Origin: Nitrospirota bacterium
Lineage (GTDB): Bacteria; Nitrospirota; Thermodesulfovibrionia; Thermodesulfovibrionales; UBA1546
NCBI GenBank assembly: GCA_009773185.1
Contig: WPIF01000005.1
Coordinates: 62,001 to 126,000, forward strand
Reading direction: 5' to 3'
Length of the DNA stretch: 64,000 bases
Shown: one piece after another, positions 45,307 through 53,108 of the stretch
Layout: each line of letters begins with the position of its first letter
How positions within the stretch are numbered: position 1 is the stretch's first letter
The notes under the pieces: model-generated
The model's database searches: none
The model's input: the letters and a program-made list of their open reading frames with translations, nothing else
What the model was told of the DNA's origin: nothing
Program-made: the position numbers and the translations under genes

Positions 45307-45363
45307 TATGTAATCCTTTACACAATCAGGAAGTCGGCACGACTCGCAACCGAGGGGAAATAA
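45307..45363. repeat. Palindromic repeat R, copy B
   Basis: TATGTAATCCTTTACACAATC is followed by TCGGCACGACTCGCAACCGA (TCGG/CCGA inner pair). The right terminal arm is degenerate (GGGGAAATA). It separates pair 1 from pair 2. Confidence 0.72.
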
Positions 45364-45365
45364 TG

Positions 45366-45374
45366 TGGTATAAT
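45366..45374 (+). promoter_or_regulatory. Extended -10 of pair 2
   Basis: TGGTATAAT just beyond repeat copy B, 25 bases before the ATG with GAGGAGG between; the repeat may supply the upstream part of the promoter. Confidence 0.55.
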
Positions 45375-45399
45375 ATTTTCAAAGTGAGGAGGTGTAAGA

Positions 45400-45723
45400 A
45401 TGGGCCATACAATAGTGGTAGATGAAAATATATATAATGCCCTAATTTCTTCTGTCGGAAAAGAACACATGGAAGAGAGAATGGAGGAATTATTGCTTGC
45501 CTCGATAGAGGGCATGCTTGAGGATTATACAAAGAAAATACTGAAGTTTGAGGAAAAGTATGGAATGGCATTTTCAGAATTTGAAAGCCTCTGGGACAGT
45601 GATGCGCTTGAGGACAAACACAGCCATGAAATAGAATCTGATTATATTGATTGGGAAATGATGGAGATAGAGAAAAAAGAGCTTCTTACAATTCTGGCTA
45701 ATTTAAAAAGAAAAAGAGATTAA
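45400..45723 (+). CDS. Putative antitoxin (pair 2)
   Basis: A 107-residue acidic protein (SVGKEHMEERMEELLLASIEGMLEDYTKKILKFEEKYGMAFSEFESLWDS). It resembles the pair 1 antitoxin in plan, including the EEKYGMAFSEF segment and an acidic C-terminal helix. It precedes a second DUF6516-like gene by two bases. No other function suggests itself. Confidence 0.6.
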   Translation: MGHTIVVDENIYNALISSVGKEHMEERMEELLLASIEGMLEDYTKKILKFEEKYGMAFSEFESLWDSDALEDKHSHEIESDYIDWEMMEIEKKELLTILANLKRKRD

Positions 45724-45725
45724 GG

Positions 45726-46067
45726 TTGCAAGACATAGAAACTTTTCTCATTGAACTCAAAATATTTCTGAACAAGTCCTTTCCAGGCTCTCATATAAAA
45801 TATATTCTAAAAACCCCTCGCTCATTAAAAGCTAATATCCCGGTAAATATAGACACCTTTATTTCTATAAGATATAACTCAAGAAATGGGAGAAAAGATT
45901 TTGCCCTGATCTATCGAGGTCAAAGAGTCTTTGGATATGACAACCTTAAGATATGGCACATTCACCCGTTTAATGCCCCAAATACTCATTTGCCATGCAA
46001 AGAGCCTCCGATGGAACAAATATTTATTGAGCTGAAGGATATTTGTAAGAAACTTGTTAAGGACTAA
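45726..46067 (+). CDS. Putative TumE/DUF6516-like toxin (pair 2)
   Basis: A 113-residue protein starting at TTG. RGQRVFGYDNLKIWHIHPFNAPNTHLPCKEPP has the same order as the toxin of pair 1 (an F-x-DN phrase then a His-rich stretch), so it looks like a distant member of the same group. Its N-terminus (IELKIFLNKSFPGSHIKYIL) is helical. Repeat R copy C begins seven bases after the stop. Confidence 0.6.
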   Translation: MQDIETFLIELKIFLNKSFPGSHIKYILKTPRSLKANIPVNIDTFISIRYNSRNGRKDFALIYRGQRVFGYDNLKIWHIHPFNAPNTHLPCKEPPMEQIFIELKDICKKLVKD

Positions 46068-46073
46068 CGCATC

Positions 46074-46189
46074 TATGTAATCCATTACACAATCAGGAAG
46101 TCGGAACGACTCGTTCTCCTCAGCTCTCCTCGGCGAGTCGCCTGAGGCGACGAACCCGCCTGAGTGCGGGCAACCGAGGGGATTACATA
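46074..46189. repeat. Palindromic repeat R, copy C (long form)
   Basis: Terminal arms TATGTAATCC (46074-46083) and GGATTACATA (46180-46189) enclose TTACACAATCAGGAAGTCGG and a structured interior with two hairpins: GTCGCCTGAGGCGAC and CCCGCCTGAGTGCGGG. Inner TCGG/CCGA ends also pair. This is the full-length version; copies A and D lack the interior. Confidence 0.8.
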
Positions 46190-46190
46190 A

Positions 46191-46505
46191 TTAAATCAAC
46201 CGAATCGGATGTGCTGTTATCCATATCTCTATCTGCTGAAATCTTACTTTAAGGCGTTCTTTTAGTTCTTTAAAGAACTTTTCTGTTTCAACGGTGGTTT
46301 CAATATCAATTATAAAACGAATCAATTCGTCCGCATATTCTTTGCTTCCGTGTGTCCAGATACCGTGAACGCTCTGGGGTTCAACAGTAACAGCACCAAA
46401 TTTTTCAACCACTTCTTTTCTTGTTTGCTGAAAAATTTTGGGTTCTATTGGAGAGCCGTCGTTATATTTTAGCGGAAGCAGTATCTCGTATCTTTCTAAT
46501 GGCAT
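46191..46505 (-). CDS. Uncharacterised protein, second gene of pair 3
   Basis: I know this only as a widespread protein of unknown function. Starting at MPLERYEILLPLKYNDGSPIEPK (46505), the 104-residue product continues VEKFGAVTVEPQSVHGIWTHGSKEY and closes FKELKERLKVRFQQIEIWITAHP. The RYEILLPLKYNDG start and the QIEIWIT end are the fixed parts of its group. It overlaps the preceding small gene by 44 bases and lies between repeat copies C and D. A toxin-antitoxin role would be guesswork. Confidence 0.65.
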   Translation of the reverse strand: MPLERYEILLPLKYNDGSPIEPKIFQQTRKEVVEKFGAVTVEPQSVHGIWTHGSKEYADELIRFIIDIETTVETEKFFKELKERLKVRFQQIEIWITAHPIRLI

Positions 46506-46689
46506 TATCAAAACCTTCTGTTTCAACAACTGTGTATGAGATGTTTAAGCTGTCAAGCACGGCAAGCGCAGAAGATGAAATTTCGTAGGTATCATCCGGC
46601 AGGCAAATCACACGAACGCGTTTAGATAGCTCAAGAAAGCCAACCGCATCATTCTTGGAATCTTTAAATTTGATTCGTACCATTTCCAT
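46462..46689 (-). CDS. Small protein, first gene of pair 3
   Basis: A 75-residue protein (MVRIKFKDSKNDAVGFLELSKRVRVICLPDDTYEISSSALAVLDSL) with a beta-rich start and a helix near the end. I do not recognise a family function. Its 3' end overlaps the next gene. The pair is in reverse orientation to pairs 1 and 2 but is bracketed by the same repeats. Confidence 0.6.
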   Translation of the reverse strand: MEMVRIKFKDSKNDAVGFLELSKRVRVICLPDDTYEISSSALAVLDSLNISYTVVETEGFDNAIRKIRDTASAKI

Positions 46690-46742
46690 GTTTTAAATAT
46701 AGGGCTTTATTGCCTATAAAGTCAAGTAAACTATAGCCTCCT

Positions 46743-46780
46743 TATGTAATCCTTTACACAATCAGGAAGGGGATTACATA
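46743..46780. repeat. Palindromic repeat R, copy D
   Basis: TATGTAATCC and GGATTACATA arms around TTTACACAATCAGGAAGG, the short form. Its right part and the following heptads are identical to 44430-44495, in the same direction, so copies A and D flank the whole island as direct repeats. Confidence 0.78.
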
Positions 46781-46783
46781 TAA

Positions 46784-46866
46784 GCGTATAGCGTATAGCG
46801 ATTAGCGTATAGGGAAAGGCATAAAAAACAATGCCTTACACGCTACCCCCTGCCCTCTATACGCTT
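46784..46866. repeat. Heptad palindromic element before pilY1
   Basis: The left arm GCGTATAGCGTATAGCGATT and the right arm with TACACGCTACC...CTATACGCTT are reverse complements around AAGGCATAAAAAACAATGCC, itself a small hairpin. Confidence 0.75.
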
Positions 46867-46873
46867 CTTCTTG

Positions 46874-46882
46874 TGGTATAAT
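46874..46882 (+). promoter_or_regulatory. Extended -10 of the pilus operon
   Basis: TGGTATAAT about 55 bases before the pilY1 ATG; GAGAGGTG serves as ribosome site. Confidence 0.55.
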
Positions 46883-46936
46883 ACTTGCAACTTTCTCAGT
46901 TGAAGACGGAATATACAGAATATTGAGAGGTGTGAA

Positions 46937-49900
46937 ATGAGACCCTATACAAGATACAGGATACAGGATACAGAATACAGGATACAGAATAATCGTGCAT
47001 CTATATTTAGTCGCTATACTTTACACCCTACACGCTACACGCTATACGCTGCCTTTCTTTTATCCTTCTTACTCTTTTTCCCCTTGCAGTCCGTTTACGC
47101 CGCTCCTCAGATGGCTGATTATTGTTATATACCTCCATTTGTCACAGACCCCAATACACCGCCGAATGTATTTATAGCCTATGAACGCGACTCAGACATA
47201 ATAGAGCAGGTATACGATACGGACTTTAGTAACAGCGTATCGTATGCCGGTTTTTTTGATGCCGGCTCTAACTATGCCTATGACACAACCAATAATTATT
47301 TTGAAAAATCAACAACCTGCACAACATCGGCAACTAACCTGAACTGTATTCCAGGAAGGGCTCTTAACTGGGGAGGAATGAGCGGCCTTGACCTTTCAAG
47401 GAGAGTGCTGGCTGGTTTTGGATGGAATGACTTAGGCAACAAAGGCGCAGGAGATGTTTTTACATACCAGGGATGCTTCGTAGATACGGGCACTGTTGCT
47501 ACGTGTGAAGCATGCACTGATGCTGAAACCGAGAGCCCGCCTGCCGGATGTCAGAAGCCCATAAGTTATGGATTTTGGGATGAGGGCTCTCTTAATAAGC
47601 CTGCTACCGTAACAATAGGCGGAAGTAATTACTCATATAGATTCTGCCTTTCTAAGGCATCAGGAAGCAATCCAACAGAGGTGACCGTAGTAGCTGCAAC
47701 CGGGGATAGCGCGCCTGCATGTCCTAATAATCAAGGCGCATGTAATGCCATCGGCGCGGGCGGTGTGGGGTGCATCAAGTTCAAGGGTCGTGTTGCTATG
47801 AGGTTTACAGATGAAGACCGCAGAGGGATTATTCAGAAATTCGCCGATAAAGACAAGGATTATATCTATGACACAGACGGTATAAGGTTTGGGATGAGGA
47901 GATGGGCCACTGCAACAGATAAGGCAAGGGACATTATGAGAGACGTCGCTGCATTAACAGATGATGAGAAAAAAACAGTCCTTAGAACTGTCCTTAGCGC
48001 TACAACAAAGGCCCCGCCTGTTGACGGCGGCACTCCACTCAGCGACATGATGTATGACATAAGAAAATATTTTAGCGGTAATTCAACTTTAACTTACTCT
48101 GACGGTTCGGGTGGTGACGCTGCCCTTACGCAAACACCGTATGCCTGGGCCACGGACCCTGCAAAGGATTGCAGAAAGAATTTTGTAATCTTTGTTACGA
48201 GAGGAACCAATCTTGGAACCCAGACAGCCACTGATGATTGCCCTTCAGATCCAAACACAAACCCCCTTAAAAGTAAATTTTCAGAGCAGACCTGTTATGC
48301 CTTCAGCAATGACCTTTATACTACTGCTCCTGATACCGCCAAGCAGAATATCACTACGTATATGGTTCATGTTTCATTCCACCTTGGAGTTGGAGCTGCA
48401 AATGCAGATCAAATCAAGCATGCCACTGTAGATGTCGGTGGAGGCATATATACACCGCTCACAAACCCATCCGAACTTCAGACAGCATTAGAAGGAGCGC
48501 TCTTAAATATCATCTCAACCTCTGCCTCTGCCTCAACAGTTGCAACCCTGACAACACAGAGCAGGGAATCCTCAACACTCACGCAGGCGTACTTCTATCC
48601 GAAAATAGAGGGCACGCCGCTTAAATGGATAGGTTATCTCAGACTTCTCTGGTCCGACGGAGGGGGAAATTTAAGAGAAGATAACAGAAACAGAGGGTGG
48701 CTGGACCTCAAAAATGATAATATTCTTTCGTTCAAGTATTTTTCCGACGGCTGTAACAACGGACCCTGTTACAAAGCAAGGCAATGGGCTGACTCTACAG
48801 GAGACCTCAAGATAGATACCTGCGTAAGCCTTACAAAGGATAACACAATTAACAACGAAGCAGTGTCGGCTATATGGAATGCGCAAACCAAACTGCTTGC
48901 CGCGAGCCCTGCAGAAGGCGCTTCTTCTGAGAGGAAAATATGGGTCGGGATTGGAAATACTACCGCGGGGGACGGACTGGCAGGGTTTGTAAAGCCCTCA
49001 GTGACCACACCGTGTTCAAGCAACAGGGGTTTTTGCGAATTTGATACTGCGCTCAATACTACCCTTCATACTACCCTTCAGCCCTACCTGAGTCCTGCGA
49101 GTTATTGCAGCGACTGGGCGCCCCGATGGTGTAATAGCGCCGCGGGTTGTAATTATTGCACCACGCTCAGATCAGGCACTGACAAAGTGGACAGGGCTTG
49201 CACTGTAGCGAACCAAGCGAGTGATTGCGCTTATTGTAATGGGAAAAAAGACCAGAAATGCACGATACCCTTAACGTGCAGCGACGGCACCGGAAATTGC
49301 ACCGGTATACTTGCCGGAGCTGCGTGCAGCGACGCCACCGGCGTTTGTGTTGGCGACTGTTACTCGGGCGACGGGTCATGTAATACCAGCGGGAGCCTTG
49401 GTTGCAGTGATGGTTCAGCAGCAACGTGCTCTACTTTGGATGCAGATTGCGGGACAGGTGGAAAATGCCAATACATGTGCACTATAACCACAACCAAATA
49501 CTGCTCAGTTAACACGGACTGTGGAGATTATCGCGGCGCATCATTTACCGGCACAGCAGCTCAGGGCGGCGTCAGCGCTTGTCATACAGACGACACATGC
49601 ACAACTGCTGCTGGCACTGCATGCACTAAAGACTGTGATGATAACTGCGCTAAATCAATCATTAAATTTATGCGCGGTTATGATAAGCCGACTACTTCAG
49701 CCAGCCCCACAGCTCCAGAATCTCCGGGCAAAGATTTCAGGCTGAGAACCCAGTGCACTGCTGATACACAATGTCAGCCTCCTGCTATCGGAACATGCGG
49801 CAGCGGGGTTTGCAGTGTCTCAGGCGCATCATGCACTGATTATGGTGCTTCTGGTGCTGCTAGTCAATGTGGGACAAGTGGCGGAACATGTTACGGCATT

Positions 49901-52189
49901 TGTTCGAGCACAAGCTATGACATAACAAGGACCCTCAAACTCGGCGACGTTGTCTATTCGACTCCAAGAATATCCCCTAACTCTGCTGTGAACGGATATG
50001 ATGTTACTTATGGAGATAATTCATACAAAAATTGGATAAATTCCAAGATAAAAGGCACCTGCTCGACTAACGCTGACTGTCCGGGGACCTCGGATAAAAC
50101 ATGGGCTACGGACCAGACCTGTACAAGCAATGTATGTTTAGATGCTTCTCTAGTAGGAGACGGTTACATGCCCATAGTTATTCTTGGGGCTAATGACGGC
50201 ATGGTCCATGCATTCAAGGTGAGCAAGATTAAGGACATCAGCCCAAAAGAGGACGACTGTTTTAACGATGCTTCATGCGATTCGCCGGGAGGCGCTATAG
50301 GGCCGGATCAGGGACTTCAACCGGCAAGATTTGCCGATAAGCCGCACTCGGCAAAAACAAGCGACAGCGGAACAGGCACTGATACACAGCCGCCTCTTGA
50401 CCTCGGCAAAGAGGTGTGGGCTTATGTGCCGTTTAATGCCGTGCCGTATCTCAAGTGGTATTGCGACAAGGCATACTGCCACATACCAATGGTTGACGCA
50501 AGGTTCACTGTAATAGACGCCTCGATAGACTATGACCATGATGGAATTATTGAGCCGGAGACTGGTGCAGGCACACTGGAAAGCAGGTCTTCTACTGACA
50601 ACAGATGCGACGTTTCAGGCACCTATGCCTGTCCCGCTGCTCTTGGCTATCCCTGGAGGAGGCTGCTTGTAGGCGCAATGGGAGTCGGCGGGAAAAAGAT
50701 AACTGTCGGAGACAATACATGGAGCTCTTCTATTTTTGTGCTCGATATTACAAACCCGATAAGTCCTGTTCTTTTGTGGGAAAGGCCCTTGCCTGACAAC
50801 ACACTCACAACAGCCAGCCCTGCTGTTATAAGACTTAGCACCGCTGCCGGAGACACGACTTCAAACGGCAGGTGGTATCTGCTAATGGGCAGCGGAGCAG
50901 AGAGTGTTACAACAAATAAAATGAACTACAAGGCAGGCAATGCAAATATTTATGCCTTCGACCTCAGAAACGGCGATCTAAAAGCCACCCTGGACACTGG
51001 CGCCTCAGGTGTTGCTGTCGGAGACATGATGGCAGTTGACTTTGATGGCGACTATAATGTGGATGACGTCTATTTTGGAACTTACGGCGGCACAGGCGCG
51101 ACCCAGACAGGCAATTTTTACAGATTAAGGATAAGAAATAACGCCACTTATTATTCTGATCCTACTGCATGGACTTCAGCTCAAAATTTATCTACAGTTG
51201 TAAGTGTTGGAAGGCCTATTTATGCCTCTCCTGAGGTAGCTCAGGATGTTGATGGAAATAAATGGCTTTATTTCGGCACAGGCGTATATCTGACCCTTGA
51301 ACACGCAGGCATAACCTCTCAATGCAGCAATAATGCAAAGCAATCATGCACTGTTAATGCTGATTGTGGGGCAGGCAATACATGCAGTGCGATAACAGGA
51401 TATAGTGAATACCTCTATGGCGTAAAAGAGACGGAGAACTGTTGGAAAGGAAGCGGAACATGCAGCACGTATACCAATAGCAATTTGCTTGACACAACCA
51501 ATATCAGCTTTACAGGCGCAAAGGCTGTTGAATTAGGCTGTTTCTGCGCAGGGAATTTGCTCAAGACAATAGCCTGCGAATCTCCGGGCAGTTGTTCAAA
51601 AACATGCATCACCGAAGGTTTTCCGAATACAGATACAGTTGTGACTAAGGTTCAGGAGGCAGCCATATCAGGCTACACCGGCAGCCCAACGAGCTGCTCA
51701 GGCAAACAAGATGTAGATGCGATTAACTGTATACAGGAAAATATCAATGCAACCTCAGGAAATACCGACTGCACAGGCGGTTCATGCAAGGGTTGGAAGC
51801 GGGAAACAAGGGGGCAAAAAAGCTTTTCAAAGCCCTTTGTCTCAGGCGGTCTTGTTGATTTCACGACTTTTCAACCGACAAGCACATCTTGCAGTCTTGG
51901 AGGCAACACACACCTGTATGCATTGCATTATACAACAGGAAGTCCTTATGTTCAGCCTACGATATTCTTGGCTGGAGGCACCGAAGGCGCTGCTATGAAT
52001 GACTTAACAATTAAGTCATCCGTAAATCTTGGGACAGGTGTGCCTCCCTTGGGCGAGAGCCTTGTGGCCCTGCCTCTGTCCGGAGACACATATAAAGTTA
52101 TAACACAGGTCAGCGGCGGCTTGCCCGGCACCTCAATGAGCCCGAGCTTGCCGGCAAAAGGCGGTTATGTGCTGTGGATAGTGAAATAA
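46937..52189 (+). CDS. pilY1: Type IV pilus assembly/adhesin protein PilY1 with Cys-rich insert
   Basis: PilY1 (PilC) is a pilus-tip or outer-membrane-linked protein that controls retraction and adhesion. The 1750-residue protein has a signal peptide (ending SVYA) preceded by an unusual repeat-encoded N-terminus. An N-terminal vWA-like region (47-540) has lost its metal site (no DxSxS or ITDG, but VTRG). A Cys-rich insert follows (about 720-990, 34 cysteines, repeated C...DC units), then the beta-propeller of PilC (VILGANDGMVHAF, GRWYLLMGSG). A Ca-binding loop DFDGDYNVDDVYFG lies near 1370. Start and ribosome site (GAGAGGTG) are good. Confidence 0.9.
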   Translation: MRPYTRYRIQDTEYRIQNNRASIFSRYTLHPTRYTLYAAFLLSFLLFFPLQSVYAAPQMADYCYIPPFVTDPNTPPNVFIAYERDSDIIEQVYDTDFSNSVSYAGFFDAGSNYAYDTTNNYFEKSTTCTTSATNLNCIPGRALNWGGMSGLDLSRRVLAGFGWNDLGNKGAGDVFTYQGCFVDTGTVATCEACTDAETESPPAGCQKPISYGFWDEGSLNKPATVTIGGSNYSYRFCLSKASGSNPTEVTVVAATGDSAPACPNNQGACNAIGAGGVGCIKFKGRVAMRFTDEDRRGIIQKFADKDKDYIYDTDGIRFGMRRWATATDKARDIMRDVAALTDDEKKTVLRTVLSATTKAPPVDGGTPLSDMMYDIRKYFSGNSTLTYSDGSGGDAALTQTPYAWATDPAKDCRKNFVIFVTRGTNLGTQTATDDCPSDPNTNPLKSKFSEQTCYAFSNDLYTTAPDTAKQNITTYMVHVSFHLGVGAANADQIKHATVDVGGGIYTPLTNPSELQTALEGALLNIISTSASASTVATLTTQSRESSTLTQAYFYPKIEGTPLKWIGYLRLLWSDGGGNLREDNRNRGWLDLKNDNILSFKYFSDGCNNGPCYKARQWADSTGDLKIDTCVSLTKDNTINNEAVSAIWNAQTKLLAASPAEGASSERKIWVGIGNTTAGDGLAGFVKPSVTTPCSSNRGFCEFDTALNTTLHTTLQPYLSPASYCSDWAPRWCNSAAGCNYCTTLRSGTDKVDRACTVANQASDCAYCNGKKDQKCTIPLTCSDGTGNCTGILAGAACSDATGVCVGDCYSGDGSCNTSGSLGCSDGSAATCSTLDADCGTGGKCQYMCTITTTKYCSVNTDCGDYRGASFTGTAAQGGVSACHTDDTCTTAAGTACTKDCDDNCAKSIIKFMRGYDKPTTSASPTAPESPGKDFRLRTQCTADTQCQPPAIGTCGSGVCSVSGASCTDYGASGAASQCGTSGGTCYGICSSTSYDITRTLKLGDVVYSTPRISPNSAVNGYDVTYGDNSYKNWINSKIKGTCSTNADCPGTSDKTWATDQTCTSNVCLDASLVGDGYMPIVILGANDGMVHAFKVSKIKDISPKEDDCFNDASCDSPGGAIGPDQGLQPARFADKPHSAKTSDSGTGTDTQPPLDLGKEVWAYVPFNAVPYLKWYCDKAYCHIPMVDARFTVIDASIDYDHDGIIEPETGAGTLESRSSTDNRCDVSGTYACPAALGYPWRRLLVGAMGVGGKKITVGDNTWSSSIFVLDITNPISPVLLWERPLPDNTLTTASPAVIRLSTAAGDTTSNGRWYLLMGSGAESVTTNKMNYKAGNANIYAFDLRNGDLKATLDTGASGVAVGDMMAVDFDGDYNVDDVYFGTYGGTGATQTGNFYRLRIRNNATYYSDPTAWTSAQNLSTVVSVGRPIYASPEVAQDVDGNKWLYFGTGVYLTLEHAGITSQCSNNAKQSCTVNADCGAGNTCSAITGYSEYLYGVKETENCWKGSGTCSTYTNSNLLDTTNISFTGAKAVELGCFCAGNLLKTIACESPGSCSKTCITEGFPNTDTVVTKVQEAAISGYTGSPTSCSGKQDVDAINCIQENINATSGNTDCTGGSCKGWKRETRGQKSFSKPFVSGGLVDFTTFQPTSTSCSLGGNTHLYALHYTTGSPYVQPTIFLAGGTEGAAMNDLTIKSSVNLGTGVPPLGESLVALPLSGDTYKVITQVSGGLPGTSMSPSLPAKGGYVLWIVK
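46944..47050 (+). repeat. Translated heptad element in the pilY1 leader
   Basis: AGGATACAGGATACAGAATAC units then ACACGCTACACGCTATACGC units, both with period 7, encode RYRIQDTEYRIQ and RYTLHPTRYTLY before the signal-peptide core. Confidence 0.8.
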
Positions 52190-52192
52190 ACC

Positions 52193-52226
52193 ACGATGCA
52201 AGATGCACGATGCGTGATGCATGATA
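52193..52226. repeat. Heptad repeat left of the four-helix-bundle gene
   Basis: GATGCAAGATGCACGATGCG units; the reverse-complement counterpart lies at 52595-52630 on the other side of the gene. Confidence 0.7.
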
Positions 52227-52230
52227 AAAG

Positions 52231-52611
52231 ATGAAGACACAATCGTATCGAGACCTTGCGATATTTGTATTGTCAAAGGAGTTGGCAGTGAAGGTTCACA
52301 GAATGACATTAGAAGCATTGCCGAAATTCGAAATGTATGAAGAAGGCAGTCAGATAAGGCGTTCTTCGAAATCCATAGTATCCAATATTGTTGAAGGATT
52401 TGGACGTAGACGGCACAAAAATGAATTTATTCAGTTTTTAACTTATGCTGTTGCATCCTGTGATGAAACTAAAGTTCATCTGGAAATGCTTCAGGAAACT
52501 GGTTCTCTCAAAAAAGATGTTTTTGAAAATTTATTGTGTGGGTATGAAGAATTGTTTGCAAAGCTATTTAATTTTAGAGAAGCAGTTATAAAAGGTCATC
52601 GTGCATCATGA
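52231..52611 (+). CDS. Four-helix-bundle (S23/IVS-type) protein inserted in the pilus operon
   Basis: A 126-residue protein of the S23 four-helix-bundle group. These were first seen in intervening sequences of 23S rRNA genes but are often free-standing. YRDLAIFVLSKELAVKVHRMT starts the first helix, IRRSSKSIVSNIVEGFGRRRHKNEFIQFL is the group's most conserved stretch, and a fourth helix follows. It sits between pilY1 and the minor pilins, bordered by inverted heptad repeats. Its TGA overlaps the next gene's first ATG. Function unknown; not a known pilus part. Confidence 0.85.
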   Translation: MKTQSYRDLAIFVLSKELAVKVHRMTLEALPKFEMYEEGSQIRRSSKSIVSNIVEGFGRRRHKNEFIQFLTYAVASCDETKVHLEMLQETGSLKKDVFENLLCGYEELFAKLFNFREAVIKGHRAS

Positions 52612-52630
52612 ATCGTGAATCGTGTATCAT
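52595..52630. repeat. Heptad repeat right of the four-helix-bundle gene
   Basis: ATCGTGCATCATGAATCGTG units; they complement the repeat at 52193-52226. They encode the last residues of the upstream gene and the first of the pilin (MNRESCI). Confidence 0.7.
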
Positions 52631-53108
52631 GAAAAATGACGGCTTTTCCCTTGTCGAGCTGCTGATTGTGGTGGCGATCATGGGGATAGTTTTTGCCATC
52701 GCGGCATTAAGCATGACGTCAATGTCAAGAACTGCAAAATTAAATGAAACGAGGGACCAGCTTCTGGCTGATATTGAGGAGGCAAAACTCAAGTCAATAT
52801 CAGGTGTTCCGCAGGGCATATTTGTTACCGGAGGCAATAGCACAAGCTATCAAGTGCTGAGGCTGACCGACGCCAACAGCAACTTTAAGAGGGACGCGGC
52901 TGAAGTTTATGCCACTCTTTCAACTGTTACTATGCCTTCGGGCATGACGATTGAAAAAAATAATGGATCTGAGATCTGGTTTGACCGCAAGGGGATACCC
53001 AAAGACAGCGGCTGGGCGCCGGGCAATTGCACATTCACCCTGACAAAAGACGGGGTAACAAGGATCATTACTATCAGCGAGGGGGGCAGGATACAATATG
53101 AATACTAA
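52608..53108 (+). CDS. Minor pilin, GspH/FimT type
   Basis: A prepilin-like protein of 166 residues with a type III signal: processing after the Gly of NDG/FSLVELLIVVAIMGI, with Glu at +5. The first seven residues come from a repeat; a second ATG at 52629 (MKNDGFSLVELL) is the more ordinary start. The C-terminal beta domain has EIWFDRKGIPKD and GVTRIITISEGGRI, typical of GspH/FimT. These minor pilins prime pilus assembly. It is followed by pilV with a 11-base overlap. Confidence 0.87.
   Translation: MNRESCIMKNDGFSLVELLIVVAIMGIVFAIAALSMTSMSRTAKLNETRDQLLADIEEAKLKSISGVPQGIFVTGGNSTSYQVLRLTDANSNFKRDAAEVYATLSTVTMPSGMTIEKNNGSEIWFDRKGIPKDSGWAPGNCTFTLTKDGVTRIITISEGGRIQYEY

Noticed and set aside
44418-46780. 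Classical integron with attC sites
   Set aside because: The repeats lack the GTTRRRY/RYYYAAC core pairs, no integrase gene is in view, and one pair is reversed. I kept only the looser cassette-like description.
44458-46866. CRISPR array
   Set aside because: The 7-base tandems have no spacers of unique sequence and no regular 25-40 base repeat; no cas gene is near.
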